A stretch of 64,000 nucleotides of DNA, taken from assembly GCA_905147135.1 (NCBI GenBank), contig LR990041.1, forward strand, positions 23,543,712 to 23,607,711. Direction: 5' to 3'. The notes under the pieces were generated by a model. It was given only the letters and a program-made list of their open reading frames with translations, was not told the origin of the DNA and did no database searches. The translations under genes were made by a program, and so were the position numbers. This stretch comes from Blastobasis lacticolella (lineage: Eukaryota > Arthropoda > Insecta > Lepidoptera > Blastobasidae). Positions 45,086 through 57,200 of this stretch are shown here, piece by piece (the stretch's first letter is position 1; each line of letters opens with the position of its first letter).

Positions 45086-45094
45086 CTCGACAGG

Positions 45095-46300
45095 GAAAAC
45101 GTGGGTAAAAATGAAATCTTGCTATAGTTCGTGCCAAATGGATTGATCTCACTGATCTCTCGGTCAATGAGCTGCGAAGAAACACGTTCCATTCCTTAGT
45201 CGTACTCATTATAAACTCATTATTATTATATTATATACTCTACATTATAGAATTAAATTAGATAGAATTATGTGAATTTTTGAGAATCTGTTCATGAAAA
45301 CGGCTCATTATGACGTTATTTAGTGAAAAATACATGAAAAGTGTACTTAATACTTTCTATTTCGTAAAAGTGTAAAATTTACTATGTAAAGTGTTACAGC
45401 TGCCGATTTGACTGCTTCCAAATTAGATTTAACCGAGAGATCTCTATTGCCAATGCATTTGACACGAACTACAGATCGATTTATTGGCACAGAAATCCCT
45501 TACATATTAAATTTCATCGAAATCGTTGGCGCTGTTTCCAAGATTCTTATTATATAAACAAGAATTTATCGTTTATAAAACATTGGTATACCATAATATA
45601 ATCGCGACCAAGCTAATCGATTCACCCTCAACTAAATAGAATTTAATTCGGTTTTCGCCCAATAAGACAATTATTACCTCTGTATTTAGGTAATAAGTTA
45701 CTTCAACACGATCGCTTCACACACGACATTATTTTTTCAAGACAGTTGCAAATTTATCTATGAAAAAATATTATCTGGCGTAGACCTTCTCCACGAATCA
45801 ATACTATTGGCAGAAACCGCATGAAAATCCGTTTAGTGGTTTTTGAGTTTATCGCGAACAGACAAACAGACGCGGCGTGGGTCTTTGTTGTTTTTAATAC
45901 GTATTAATGATAATGGTACTGCAAGTCTAGGTTGTCTCCTCTTCTAAATTGTTAATTTTTCAGGACTACTGTCGATGGTGGCATGTGGATAATATTAACA
46001 CATTAAATTTATTGACCATGATGTTAATAAAATTTGTTTAATTAAATTCAAGTCTTGTTGTTTCTGCTTATACCTACTGAAGTGTAGCCAGATACCGTGG
46101 CCGTGGCATCACACTCAAATGCCTTTGCCCTGTAGTGGGACAGAAATAGCTAAGCATAATATAATAACAGTTTCTAACAAAATATAATGTAAGTAAAAAT
46201 CAATCTGCCACTTTTAAATATTGATTTTTAATCATTTTAAAGCATTGTGTAATATATCATTATTTCGTGAGGTATTAATAAATATTTTATTAGTTTCCCA
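45095..46300. other. AT-rich region, no gene recognised
   Basis: Only the possible UTR exon at 45964 was noted. There are no open frames above chance and no clear repeat. Confidence 0.4.
45964..46050 (+). other. Possible 3' UTR exon with AATAAA
   Basis: A strong acceptor (ttaatttttcag) at 45963 is followed by AATAAA at 46026-46031. It could serve the plus-strand channel exon at 44471 through an intron in the 3' UTR. Confidence 0.35.
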
Positions 46301-46308
46301 GTCGCACA

Positions 46309-46577
46309 ACGTTTCAAGGCCGTGTGGTGTCCGGCAGAGTAGAATAGCACCAACCCCTTACACTCATGGGTGTCGTACAAGGCGACTAATGTTTTCGAGG
46401 CAAAAGATCAAAAGTCTCCTTAGTCTGGAAAATGGGCAGCAGCATTTTCCATTGTTATATTTAAACACTGCGATCTCCAACCCGCCTGCCAGGCGTGGAG
46501 ATTATGGCAATAACCTCCCCTTTCGTGGGAGAGGCTCTCAGTCCTGCAGTGGACTGTTACGGGCTGTGATGTGATGA
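46309..46577 (+). mobile_element. GATGATG-tailed SINE, full length with target duplication
   Basis: CAGTCGCACA flanks both sides (46299-46308, 46578-46587). The element runs ACGTTTCAAGGCCGTGTGGT ... GGGCTGTGATGTGATGA, 269 bp. Confidence 0.85.
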
Positions 46578-47289
46578 CAGTCGCACAGGTTTTTAATTAG
46601 TCAGGTGAAACAAATTACTCGGTAGTCCCTGTCTACTCGTCCACTCTGATGAAATAATTAAAAGGTTTTTCTTTCTTTCACAATTTCCATAAAACAAAAG
46701 TGGTTGGAATCTCCTTTTAAGGCTTGTGTTAGGAGGCTCTAGTCCTCTTATCTTAACATTCGTACCAATACTAACTTGGGCAGAACTTTTCAAAATAAGT
46801 CCTAAAATGATACGGATGTCCGTAATTTTTTTTAAATTCTATACAGCAAAAAACGAACAGACTGCCTACAAAATGGTAAACGGTAACTGCAGTCGCCCAT
46901 AAAATTCACAATTCATGCATTTAGAAAGCAAACAACAAAATTGTAGAACAGCAGGTGTGTTGTCACTGTGAGGATTAAAGGGCCCCACACATTAACAGTC
47001 CGCCAGCAGTCTCTGGTCGCATCGGGCGGCCTGCCATTCTAGGCCAATAATATCTACACACTAAAACGATTATTGCCTGCCGGCAATGGCCTGCTGCGAC
47101 TTATGCGACTACACACTAGCAGTTTTAAATCGTCAGTTTTTGTAAAAGTGAAGGCGCTTGCCTGACGGTCGATCGACTACCTCCTAATGTGTGCCGATAT
47201 CTGTAAAGCGGCCACACACCCTCAGTTCGTATTAGTCGTCAGTCCGAACTGACGATTAACTGACAGACTGATAGTGTCCGGCGAACTGT

Positions 47290-47460
47290 TAATCTGTAGG
47301 GCTCTTATGATGAAATGCCTCATCCCTGTAATTGCGCTGGCTACCTTATCCTTCAAACCGGAATACTGTTGCTTGGCGGTAGAAATAGATAGGGCGGTGG
47401 TACTCACCCAGGTAGACTCCTCAGACTTGACAGAGTCCTACCACCTGACTGAATATTTGG
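47290..47460 (+). repeat. Interspersed repeat fragment
   Basis: ATGCCTCATCCCTGTAATTG ... AAACCGGAATACTG ... GAAATAGATAGGGCGGTGGT ... ACTCACCCAGGTAGACTCC is related to pieces at 27355-27395, 27660-27745 and 33325-33395. It looks like a common lepidopteran LINE/SINE 3' portion, and no gene is involved. Confidence 0.55.
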
Positions 47461-48030
47461 ATGAAGGTTTTGTAATGATAACGCTAATAATAACCAGGCA
47501 TAAATCATTTATTTATCGACAGCTATACTCGATACATTATTATTCTATTCTATTCATCAGGCTTTAATGGTGGTCGATTTAGTGTTGTAGCATTTCCCAC
47601 CCGAATGGACAAGTACCTCCGCATAATACTGCACCAAACAATACTATTCTAAATAGTATTGCGTTCCTGCCGGTGACTAAGGTCGCCAGGCTCCATATGG
47701 TGGATATTTGGGAAGCCGTGGCTTTGCTGGTGGAGGGGCATATGCCTTTGTGTTGTAGAGCAACGTGTTATAGAGGCGGGCAATGCATTAGCCCAGGTGT
47801 AGCCAGTGTGTATAGGCAGCGGTGACCACTTTCCATTAGTCACCAAAAAGAAAAAATTATCCGAAAGCGAAACGCTAATAGGATGTAACGCCGACCGGTT
47901 ATGTTACTTCTAGATCTGTAAGTACTATCGCTACGAAAAGTCAAATTTCAGGTCACTAAAAAAATCAACCAGGTTGTGCATGGGCAGCCAACGATTTGGA
48001 GGTCTCCTAAACCTCTACTATCACGTGGAT

Positions 48031-48292
48031 TTATAGATTTTCTTGTACTCGATGACGAAGGGTAACGTAAGGCTCAATCCATTTGACATAGAAGAAATTG
48101 CGCATATATTCCTGAACAGCATCAGTTATTTCCATGGTGGGTCTTACTCGTCGTAGTAACTGCAACAGCTCGTGGCTTCAACAGTGGCCCAATTATATTA
48201 TCTGCATGTGTATATAGCATTTTTCTGACATCAGTGTATAACACCAGCAGGTCATGCCAGTCGTAATAATTCAAATATATCAAGTCCACCAC
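48031..48292 (-). pseudogene. HCN-like gene, last exon with apparent +1 frameshift
   Basis: Acceptor tattccag|GTG. Frame 0 encodes VVDLIYLNYYDWHDLLVLYT and DVRKMLYTHADNIIGPLL and then a short tail to TGA 48124-48122. From about 48162 the next frame is open for 49 codons (ELLQLLRRVRPTMEITDAVQ ... RNFFYVKWIEPYVTL) to TAA 48033-48031 and looks coding. One extra base near 48160-48165 would explain this. An alternative is that frame 0 is right and the protein ends at 48122. Confidence 0.6.
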
Positions 48293-51200
48293 CTGGAATA
48301 AGGAATGCATGAAAGAAAACATAAAGGGAAATTAAAAAAATATTAGAGTATTATTCGATGTAACACTCTAATGGAAATTTATTCATTCAAAAGAATTTGA
48401 TGGTCACCGATTTTTTTTTATGTTATACGGAAGACAAACAGGCAAGCGGGCCACCTGATGGAAAGTGGTCACCGCCGCCTATGGACATCAGCAACACCAG
48501 GGCAGGCACCAATGAGTTTCCCGCCTCTAAAAAGACCTCTTATATACCTCTTGAACGATCCCATGTCATAGTCCAAAGGAAACACTGTGGCTGGGAGCTC
48601 ATTCCACATCCGAATCGTACGAGCGAGAAACGTTCTTTCGAACCTTCGTGTCGTGACCAACAGAGGGTCTACGTAGTGAGGGTGAGTACTCAGCCCACGG
48701 CGAGTGGTGCGATGGCGGAATTATGCTGTGGTCACTAGATCCAAAAGTTCCTCGGAACACTCCCAATTGTACAGCCGATGGAACACATACAGGGAGCCAA
48801 AGTATCTTTGGTTTGCCAGTAGTTTCAAATTGCTTGTTTGTATGGGATCATCGACAATTCGTACAGCGCGTCTCTGTACGGAGTCCAGAGGCTTAAGCAG
48901 GTCGGCAGTTTCGCCGGCCCAAAGATGGGAACAATACTCCATATGAGGCCGCACTTGTGTCTTGTACAGCAGCAGGCGCTGCCCTGGGGTAAAGTATCGC
49001 TTTGACCGGTTAAACACGAGGGGTTGAATTGGACCAGGTTTAGTCTGCCCCACAGAGCAACTTGCTCTAATGAATGTTCGATATTCGACACAAGTCTAAT
49101 TCGGCTTTCCGACACCTCGGAACGAGGGACATTCGCTCGGCCAGCATAACTAGCATCTCTAGTACTGTCATCCGCATAACAATGAATACTGGGGATATTC
49201 AGCATATCATTGATGTGCAGAAGAAACAGCGTGGGAGATAACACTGAACCTTGGGGTAATCCAGCATTTATAGTCTTAATATCGGAGCAGCATCCATCGA
49301 CAACGACTTGGATGCTCCGTCTAGACAGGAAGCTGATTACCCAATTGCAGAGGGATACCGTACTTCGGGAGTTTTGATAGTATTGCCGTGTGCCAGACCC
49401 GATCAAATGCCTTGGCTAAGTCAAGACTGACAACCAGAGCCCCCCTTGCTCTCGACAGCCGCAGCCCACCGGTGCGTTAGGTACACAAGAAGGTCACCAG
49501 CTGAGCGGCCATGGCGAAAGCCATATTGAAGGTCACTGATCAGCTGGTGGTCCTCTAGGTATCCGAGGAGCTGGATATTGATAACGCGCTCCATCACCTT
49601 AGAGAGCAAGGAGGTTACCGCTAAAGGCCTGTAATTTGATGGGTCTGAATTATCATCCTTCTTGGGTATCGAATGCACAAGGGCTAGCTTCCACGAAGAC
49701 GGAACCGTTCCAGAGGTGTAGGAAAGCTCAAATAAGCGCATTAGCACGGGAGACAACTCGAGAGCACATTTTTAAAAAACAATAGCGGGAATGCCGTCAG
49801 GCCCACTTGACTTCTGGATGTCTAGAGAGAGAAGCATTATAATTTTTTGGGTGAAACGAACTTCAGGCATGCTTCTCTCATACCGCGAAATGGTAAGCGG
49901 TGCAGCTCCCCCATCATCCAGATTTGAATTTTTGGCAAAGTGATTACCCAACAGATCGGCTTTTTCCTTTGCCGTGTGGTCCAAAATAGGTCATCCGGCT
50001 TGCGCAAAGGTGGAAAAGAAGTTCGACAAAAGTTCCCCTCAACAGCTTTGGAGAGAGACCAAAAAGCACGACTCCCAGATAGGTTGCTGATTAGTCTCTC
50101 CCCAATTCCACCGATAAATTTTAATTTTGCTCCAGCCATTTTCCTCTTAGTAGACCTCGATACAGCATTATACTTTTTCCTCAAATTGTGGGTGTTAGGG
50201 TCCTTGTGAGCCCGAGCCATTGTCCAGACACGAAAAGCATCCTGATTGAGGCGAGTGGCCTCAGCACTAGACCTGTCGTACCAGGGCTGACTCTTGCGCT
50301 GCCGAGGCGGACTACAAAGGATGGGATAAAACACTCCATTCCCTGCAGTATGGCATCAGCTACAGCGGCAGCACAGGTGTTGGTGTCATTTGAGGAAAAG
50401 CAAAGCTGTATCCACGGGTACGACGCGAAGAATTCTCGCAATCCATCCCAGTCTGCTGAACCATAGTGCCATACCTTGCGTGACTCACAGATAGTATCTT
50501 TTCATGTACGATTTAGGGCTGATTTTCAATCCACAGATAAAACATATTATCAATCTGATAAGTTATTAAGCGACTAAACTAAAATTGTATAATTACTTCA
50601 TAAAATATAAGTAAAGGATTACAGATTGTTTTAATTTGGCAGTATGTTACTTTATCGGGCAGATAAATTTTAACTGAGGATTGAAAAATCGGCCCTTAAT
50701 TGAATAATTCCTTATATTATATACACTTACGAGCGTAACTATTGACCACCTTATATTTTTCCATATACGCTCATTTCTGGCGTTACAAATCAGTCTGTTA
50801 TTAGCATTTAACTCACTTGCTACTAATATTATGCGATTGTGACTCTATTACGATTGAGTTAAATTGGGTATTCTACAATACTTGTATCAATACCATTGTA
50901 ATGGAATCATAATATTCGACTCTCGGTTGAATATTTATTGGTTACCTTCTAAAATCTACGAAGAGACTGCCGTTTTAGTAAATCAGACCAGCAAATAGTC
51001 CAATGACACTTCAATGAAATGCCACTGGTAAACAAATGGTCTTAAGTTGGTAGGAAAAAACTAAACACGTGTCAAACTTTAACAAGATCCAATGAAACCA
51101 GTCGTAAATTAGCTGACTTGACACCCTGGTCATGTTACTGAGGTATTTGAGACAATAAGTACAAATCGCGCGCGAGTTTATGTCAATCGGGCCCGACCGT

Positions 51201-54200
51201 CTAACTCGAACGGACTATACATCACCATCTCACTCGCACGAACCGCAACCGAGTGAGATGGCTATGTATCGAGCCTTCAATAATTGCTACTCGAATTATC
51301 AAAGCGATCGTGCCCAATGGACATGAACTCGCGCACGCACAGTACGCTGTCTGACCACGGACACTTTATTTGCTTCTACGAAAATGGTGCTACTACGACC
51401 CGACGAAACCCCTTAACCCCAAGACACAGGTCTCTGACCTACTTTGGTTTCAGAAGTTTCAATGTATTTCACCTCAGTACTATGTGTATTCTCTGTGCTA
51501 TCTGTATACCTATTACATACATTGTATTTTTATTGCCTGTAAATTTTCGAAATAAATTATTTTTTATTATTATTATTATTTCTAGGCCAACAACTACTAA
51601 CCGTACGACTGTAGTAACTAAACTGGAACGGCATGTCCGGGTAAAGGCCGGGCACTAAACCAAAGTACCCATTCATGCTTAGAACGGACATCATTCTAGA
51701 TTCCCCGCTGAAAAGGAAAATAATGATAAGAAACAAACATTTATTGCCATTTTGCATCATGGTTAGCATCATGTAGGTAGAATTTTAACTGTACACTTTG
51801 ACATTATTCATTTATTTATCAGCCTGAATCATTTTAGGGAACGTACCCATACTTCATGACCCGTTTGGGGGGGGGGGGGCTGGGAGATCTTCAAAATACT
51901 ACGCTTCGTCACAGGGGGGGGGGTAATTTTTGTTACGTAGTCGATTTCGCCGCAACAAATTGCAAATATGAGTCAAATTATTTTCATTTGTTACACTTTC
52001 TGCCTGCGAAATTATTAAAAATCATACTTGTCAATACTACGTAAAAACTTGAAGGGGAGGGGGGGTCTTGGCATATACTACGAGTGGTCACCGAGGGGAG
52101 GGAGGGGTAAAAAAATCTTAAAAAACAGGTCACGTAGTATACACGGGTACGTTCCCTTACTGCGGGGCAAAGGTCTCCCCTACTCCTCCATACTTCGCGA
52201 TCGTTAGCTACGATTTGCCAGTCCCTGTCAAACATTTTGAAACACACTGTTTTGTAACTTATATACTTAACCCTAAAATATATTGCAAATACTAGTAGGT
52301 AGGTAGCACATATTGTCAATTTTATAATAGATTTATGACGATGTATGTCTAATCTATGCATAGCATAAAACCAAGTCCCTTCCCGCCGTCTGTCCCTCTG
52401 TATATATGTATGTATGCTTAGATCTTTTAAACTACGCAACGGACTTTCAACAATAGATAGATTGATTCAAGACGAAGATTTATAGCGTAGTATAACATGT
52501 AAAAGAAGTCGCCGCAGGCAGCTAGTAGGTAGTATAATAAATAACTTTATGCACTTATGTAAAATTAACTGTGTCTGAAAAAATAAGGATGACTTCATCA
52601 TCACAGCCCATAACAATCCACTGCAGGACTTCGGGCCTCTCCCACGAAAGGGGAGGTCATTGCCATAATCTCCACGCTTGGCAGGCGGGTTGGAGATCGC
52701 AGTGCAGTTGATGTAAATCTACCCAGAAAGATGCTGTTGCCCACCTTTCGGATTTGTCCCTTAGTCGCCTTTTACGACACCCACGGGAAGAGATGGGGTG
52801 GCGCTATTCTTTGAGGTGGCGGCACCACACACCACAGGATGACTTACTCATCTGATTTGTACCATTTTTCAACTTCGCCTTCATGAATAAAGTAGATACT
52901 CGGGAAAATATCACCTTCTTGGACTATGTACTTTCCTGTGGAATATGTAAACTTTGTCTCAAACATGTTTTTCGTCGATACACACTCACATATTTCATAG
53001 GCGTAGACAGAGACTACAGTGCCACAAACTTATAAGACCTGAGGGCCTATCGGCTATCTCAGTGGACAACTGAATCTGACATAAAAAAATCTGACACTAC
53101 TCTAATTTGGTAGACGCTATTGCCAGTTTTCAACGTAGATGACGTGGTGTAGAATTATCTAGTGTCAAATACAGTTGTCAACTGAGTTAGCCAATAGCCC
53201 CGCTGGTGGTCAAAGCTGGAACTAAGTGTCGTAATTTTAGAATATCATGTAAATTTCAACAACAGCGACGCTGTCACTGGTTGAGAGAAGTGTTGCACTA
53301 CATAAAGTGCAACAAGCTACAATACTGACACACCTCCACATTCATAAATCTTCTTTTTTCATCGGTTGAGTGTACACTAAGCCTGCAATTTTTGGAGGCT
53401 ATTTATTTGCTCAGTCTATGTCTTCCTCGGGTGCCCTTATGTTGCACGTTCAACCTTTCGATCACACCTTTCGGAAGGTGATTTTCATTAATCGTTCCCG
53501 AAACACTAATAACTAGGTAGAGCTCGTCTAATCTAAAATGCCGCGCCCCACTATCGCATAAACGAACACAAGCAAGTTTAAAATATGTAAGCATATACAA
53601 ATGCCATTGTAATTGGTCATTCAGTTGCCGGTGAGATTCAAACGTAGCAGCACGCGTTTTTCATTGGCTCCCATACAGATGAAGTGTCGTTATCAATATT
53701 TGCACTCACACATCGTAATCAACTAACTAAGTAGTGGGGCGCGTCATTTTAGACTAGATGAGCTCTAACTGTATTCATAAATTGTATAGTATGGTTATAC
53801 AAAATCGGCAACCTTGGACATTCGCGTAAAAATATTTTTCAATATTTTTCAAGTTGTCGATACAACAATTCGCATACAATAAGATTGAGCGGCCTTTTTA
53901 CTCTTTTAAACTTCTAATGCGTTGCACAGGGATGAAAATTCTAATTTTGTATTGCTTACGTTGCGTCTAAGACGTTCTCGTAAATTTACAAACTGTAAAA
54001 GTTAGACGGGACACCTACAACTATCATATGCGCCTATTCTAAATAAAAAGTTTCATTTGGTTGGTTATTGTGAAGTTTATGTTATACACATTATACCCAA
54101 CCTGGAAAAATTACTATTCTCTTCAGTCGAACCGCCATCTGCCTTAGGAAGTAATCTGGCAATATTTGGAATACGATGGGCGTTTTCAGGTGATACATAT

Positions 54201-57200
54201 ACAGTGCACTAAGAATGTCTTCTTGCAAACACAGGGGCCCCTGTTTTGTAATCTCTGGAAGCCAACATCCTGGAAATTATAATTTATTAACATACAATCG
54301 CATGAGCAAGCCTTCACATCCGTGGCATCGCAGATAAGATGCCGAAGTGTCGTCTGCTATGGTATAGCCACGTATAGGTTTTTAGACATTCGTGGTTTCA
54401 AAATTCAAAATTTGTTTATTGATTAGGACATTAAATATCTCTTTCAATCGACAAAAAGGAGGGGGGTAGGAAAGTAGGAAGGAAGCACACAGTGACACTC
54501 TGGCCGCCCCATGGCAGCAGCAAACTTACCCCACGCCAGTCACGACCGGACCGTGCCCGGCAATGCCAGGCAAAGCCGGACCGCGCTCAATATATTATAT
54601 AAATATGTCTAGTAAAATAAGGAAAAAACACCTAAAACTACAGCAAGAGTAAGCCAGTCTACCAAGGCAGCACCCGTTCACGAGTATAACGCATGGCCCA
54701 GCCATCGTCCAATTCAACCATATTTGAGGGAAAAGAGCGACCCGGCCCCCACGCCACCGCCACACAGACTTTTAAGTGAGCGTGCATTACACATGCTGCA
54801 TGTGATAGGTAGCTGCTCCAACTCTACTCTATCCTATCCCTACCCTACCGCTACCTTACCCCTACCCTACCACTATCTTACCCCTACCCTACCACTATCC
54901 TACCCCTACCCTACCACTATCTTACCCCTACCCTACCACTATCTTACCCTTACCCTACCACTATCCTACCCCTACCCTACCACTATTTTACATCTACCCT
55001 ACCCCTATTTTAACTACGACCCTATCCCTAGGGATCCAACCGCAGACAGAACTCACTATGTGTGGGAAAGGAAGGAAATTTAACGCCGCTTCCAAGGTGG
55101 TTCTCCGTGGGGGAAAGAAACGGTAAGAAACCCACAGAGCCTACGTTAATTCATTTTTTTTATACATGTCTTATGTACTAATACATTATTTGTCCTATAT
55201 ACTATCTTAAAAGTAAATACCTGTATAGAACAGCAGTTCAGTCCCATGGACTTTTGTCATTTTCATATTCAGATATACTATAATAACTTTTATGACATAT
55301 TTTGATTATTATAGTGGCTTTAAATTGATTCAATGATAAATTCTGTATATCTGTTGGAACCCTATTATAAACGCGTACACATTGACCCACAAATGATTAG
55401 TGGACTTTGGCCAGACGACAAGAACCAGTAACAAGTTTATCTTTATTTCTAGTATTTCTACTATGAACATCACTGTTCTTCATAAACAAGAGTATATTTT
55501 TATGAACATAGATCAAGTTCTCATTGTGATGGCATTGTCATAATATCAACATTCTTGAATTTATATCTAAGTATTTTATTCACTATACTCACCGCACATG
55601 TTATCTGGTTAGTATTAGATATAGCCACGAATCAAATTACATAGATAACAAATATCTGGCCATACCATTGTATATTATTTTTGATATCGTAATTTATTAA
55701 CTTAAGTACAAGCCAAAAAAAATTGAGTCGTTTGTTACTTGATTTAATAAATAAAATTGAAATTAAGCTACAGTGCACCAATGCGATTCTCTAAATGCCT
55801 CCTTCATTGCAACAATGAAATGTAGGATCAGCAGTCGGATGATAACATCGATAGAAAAGTTCACGTTGCTATGGGAACTTTGTCAAGATCGACCTGGATC
55901 GATCGATTGGACCAATGAAAAAAGTCTCACCTTTTTGGCGAATCCAAAGCATTTTTGTGTATTTTACGACCGACTTCAGCAAGCTGTGCGACAGTCCATT
56001 TTGATTGAGGTACATCACCAGATTCGACACACTAAAGGAATACTGATACATCTCCCGGTACTTCGTGTAGACTGCACTCACGGTGATGCTTGAAATCCAC
56101 ATTTCAGCCATGCACAATATCAAGTCGATAAAAATTTTGTAATAGATTTGGCTGAGAGTCAACTCCACAGTCTGAAAAGTAACGTTTATAAAAAAAGGGA
56201 ACAGCTTTGACGACATGCAAGTCAGCCACGCAAGAGATTCCGGGTTCGATTCCCGGCTGGGCAGAAATTTATATGTTGAATTTTAATTTCTGTTACGGGT
56301 CTGGGTGTTCTATGTATAATAAGTATGTATTTAAAAAATATATACAAGTAGTATATCAGCTAGCTAGCACCCATAGTACAAGCTTTGCTTAGTTTGGGGC
56401 TAGATGGCGCTGTGTGAATTTTTCCACGATTAATATTATTATTTATTATTAGCTTTAGGATCCTACACAGCAGCTTTATCTATAGTTCCGTTACTCAAAG
56501 TTTTACCAATTAAAAAAATACTGTTTAGTACATCGGAAAAGGACGTTTTTTTAAAATAATTATGTTCTTGTTCTATGTTCTTTCCTTGGTTTTGGTACCT
56601 TTTATTTATTTTGCTGTTATCCAGCAAAATAACTAATGAATAGGAATACAGAACAAGAAAAAGCACAGGAACTAATGAACGCAACAAGATAAGCCCATCT
56701 TGTTGGGGCTTTTTGGCATGGTCTTGATGAGTACTATAGCGTGCTGTAAAAGCGTGTTATAAAGAAATGTTTTTATTTGAGATTTATTAATACTTACGTT
56801 GTCCATATTGGTGTGGGTGTGCAGGACAATGACGAATGACAATGCCAGTATATAATCGGCGTACCAGTGCTTCGCGACGACAAACCACACCTCCCTAGTT
56901 CCGTCCGGCATGACAGCGCACCTCGTCAGCTTGGGACACCCTGTAAAACGTCATAATCATAAGCCTATAACAGCCCTAGGTACTAAGTCTCTGAATGGCT
57001 TTCCGGCGGTGAAGGGTGGCCGCAAATGTTGCCAAGCGTAGATGTGGAGAAGGTGAAACAGGGTAATTACCCACCTGGCCGGGTGTTGTGACCAGGGGAC
57101 CAAGGGTCCGAAAGTTAATCGTCGGAAATATATGCCGCGGAAGTAAACACACTTCTCTTGCGCGATTTAGGACGGTCAGCGCCATCACCTATTCTTTTGT

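Noticed and set aside
54724..55083. 119-aa frame rich in YPYPT
   Set aside because: Product of the CCCTA minisatellite.
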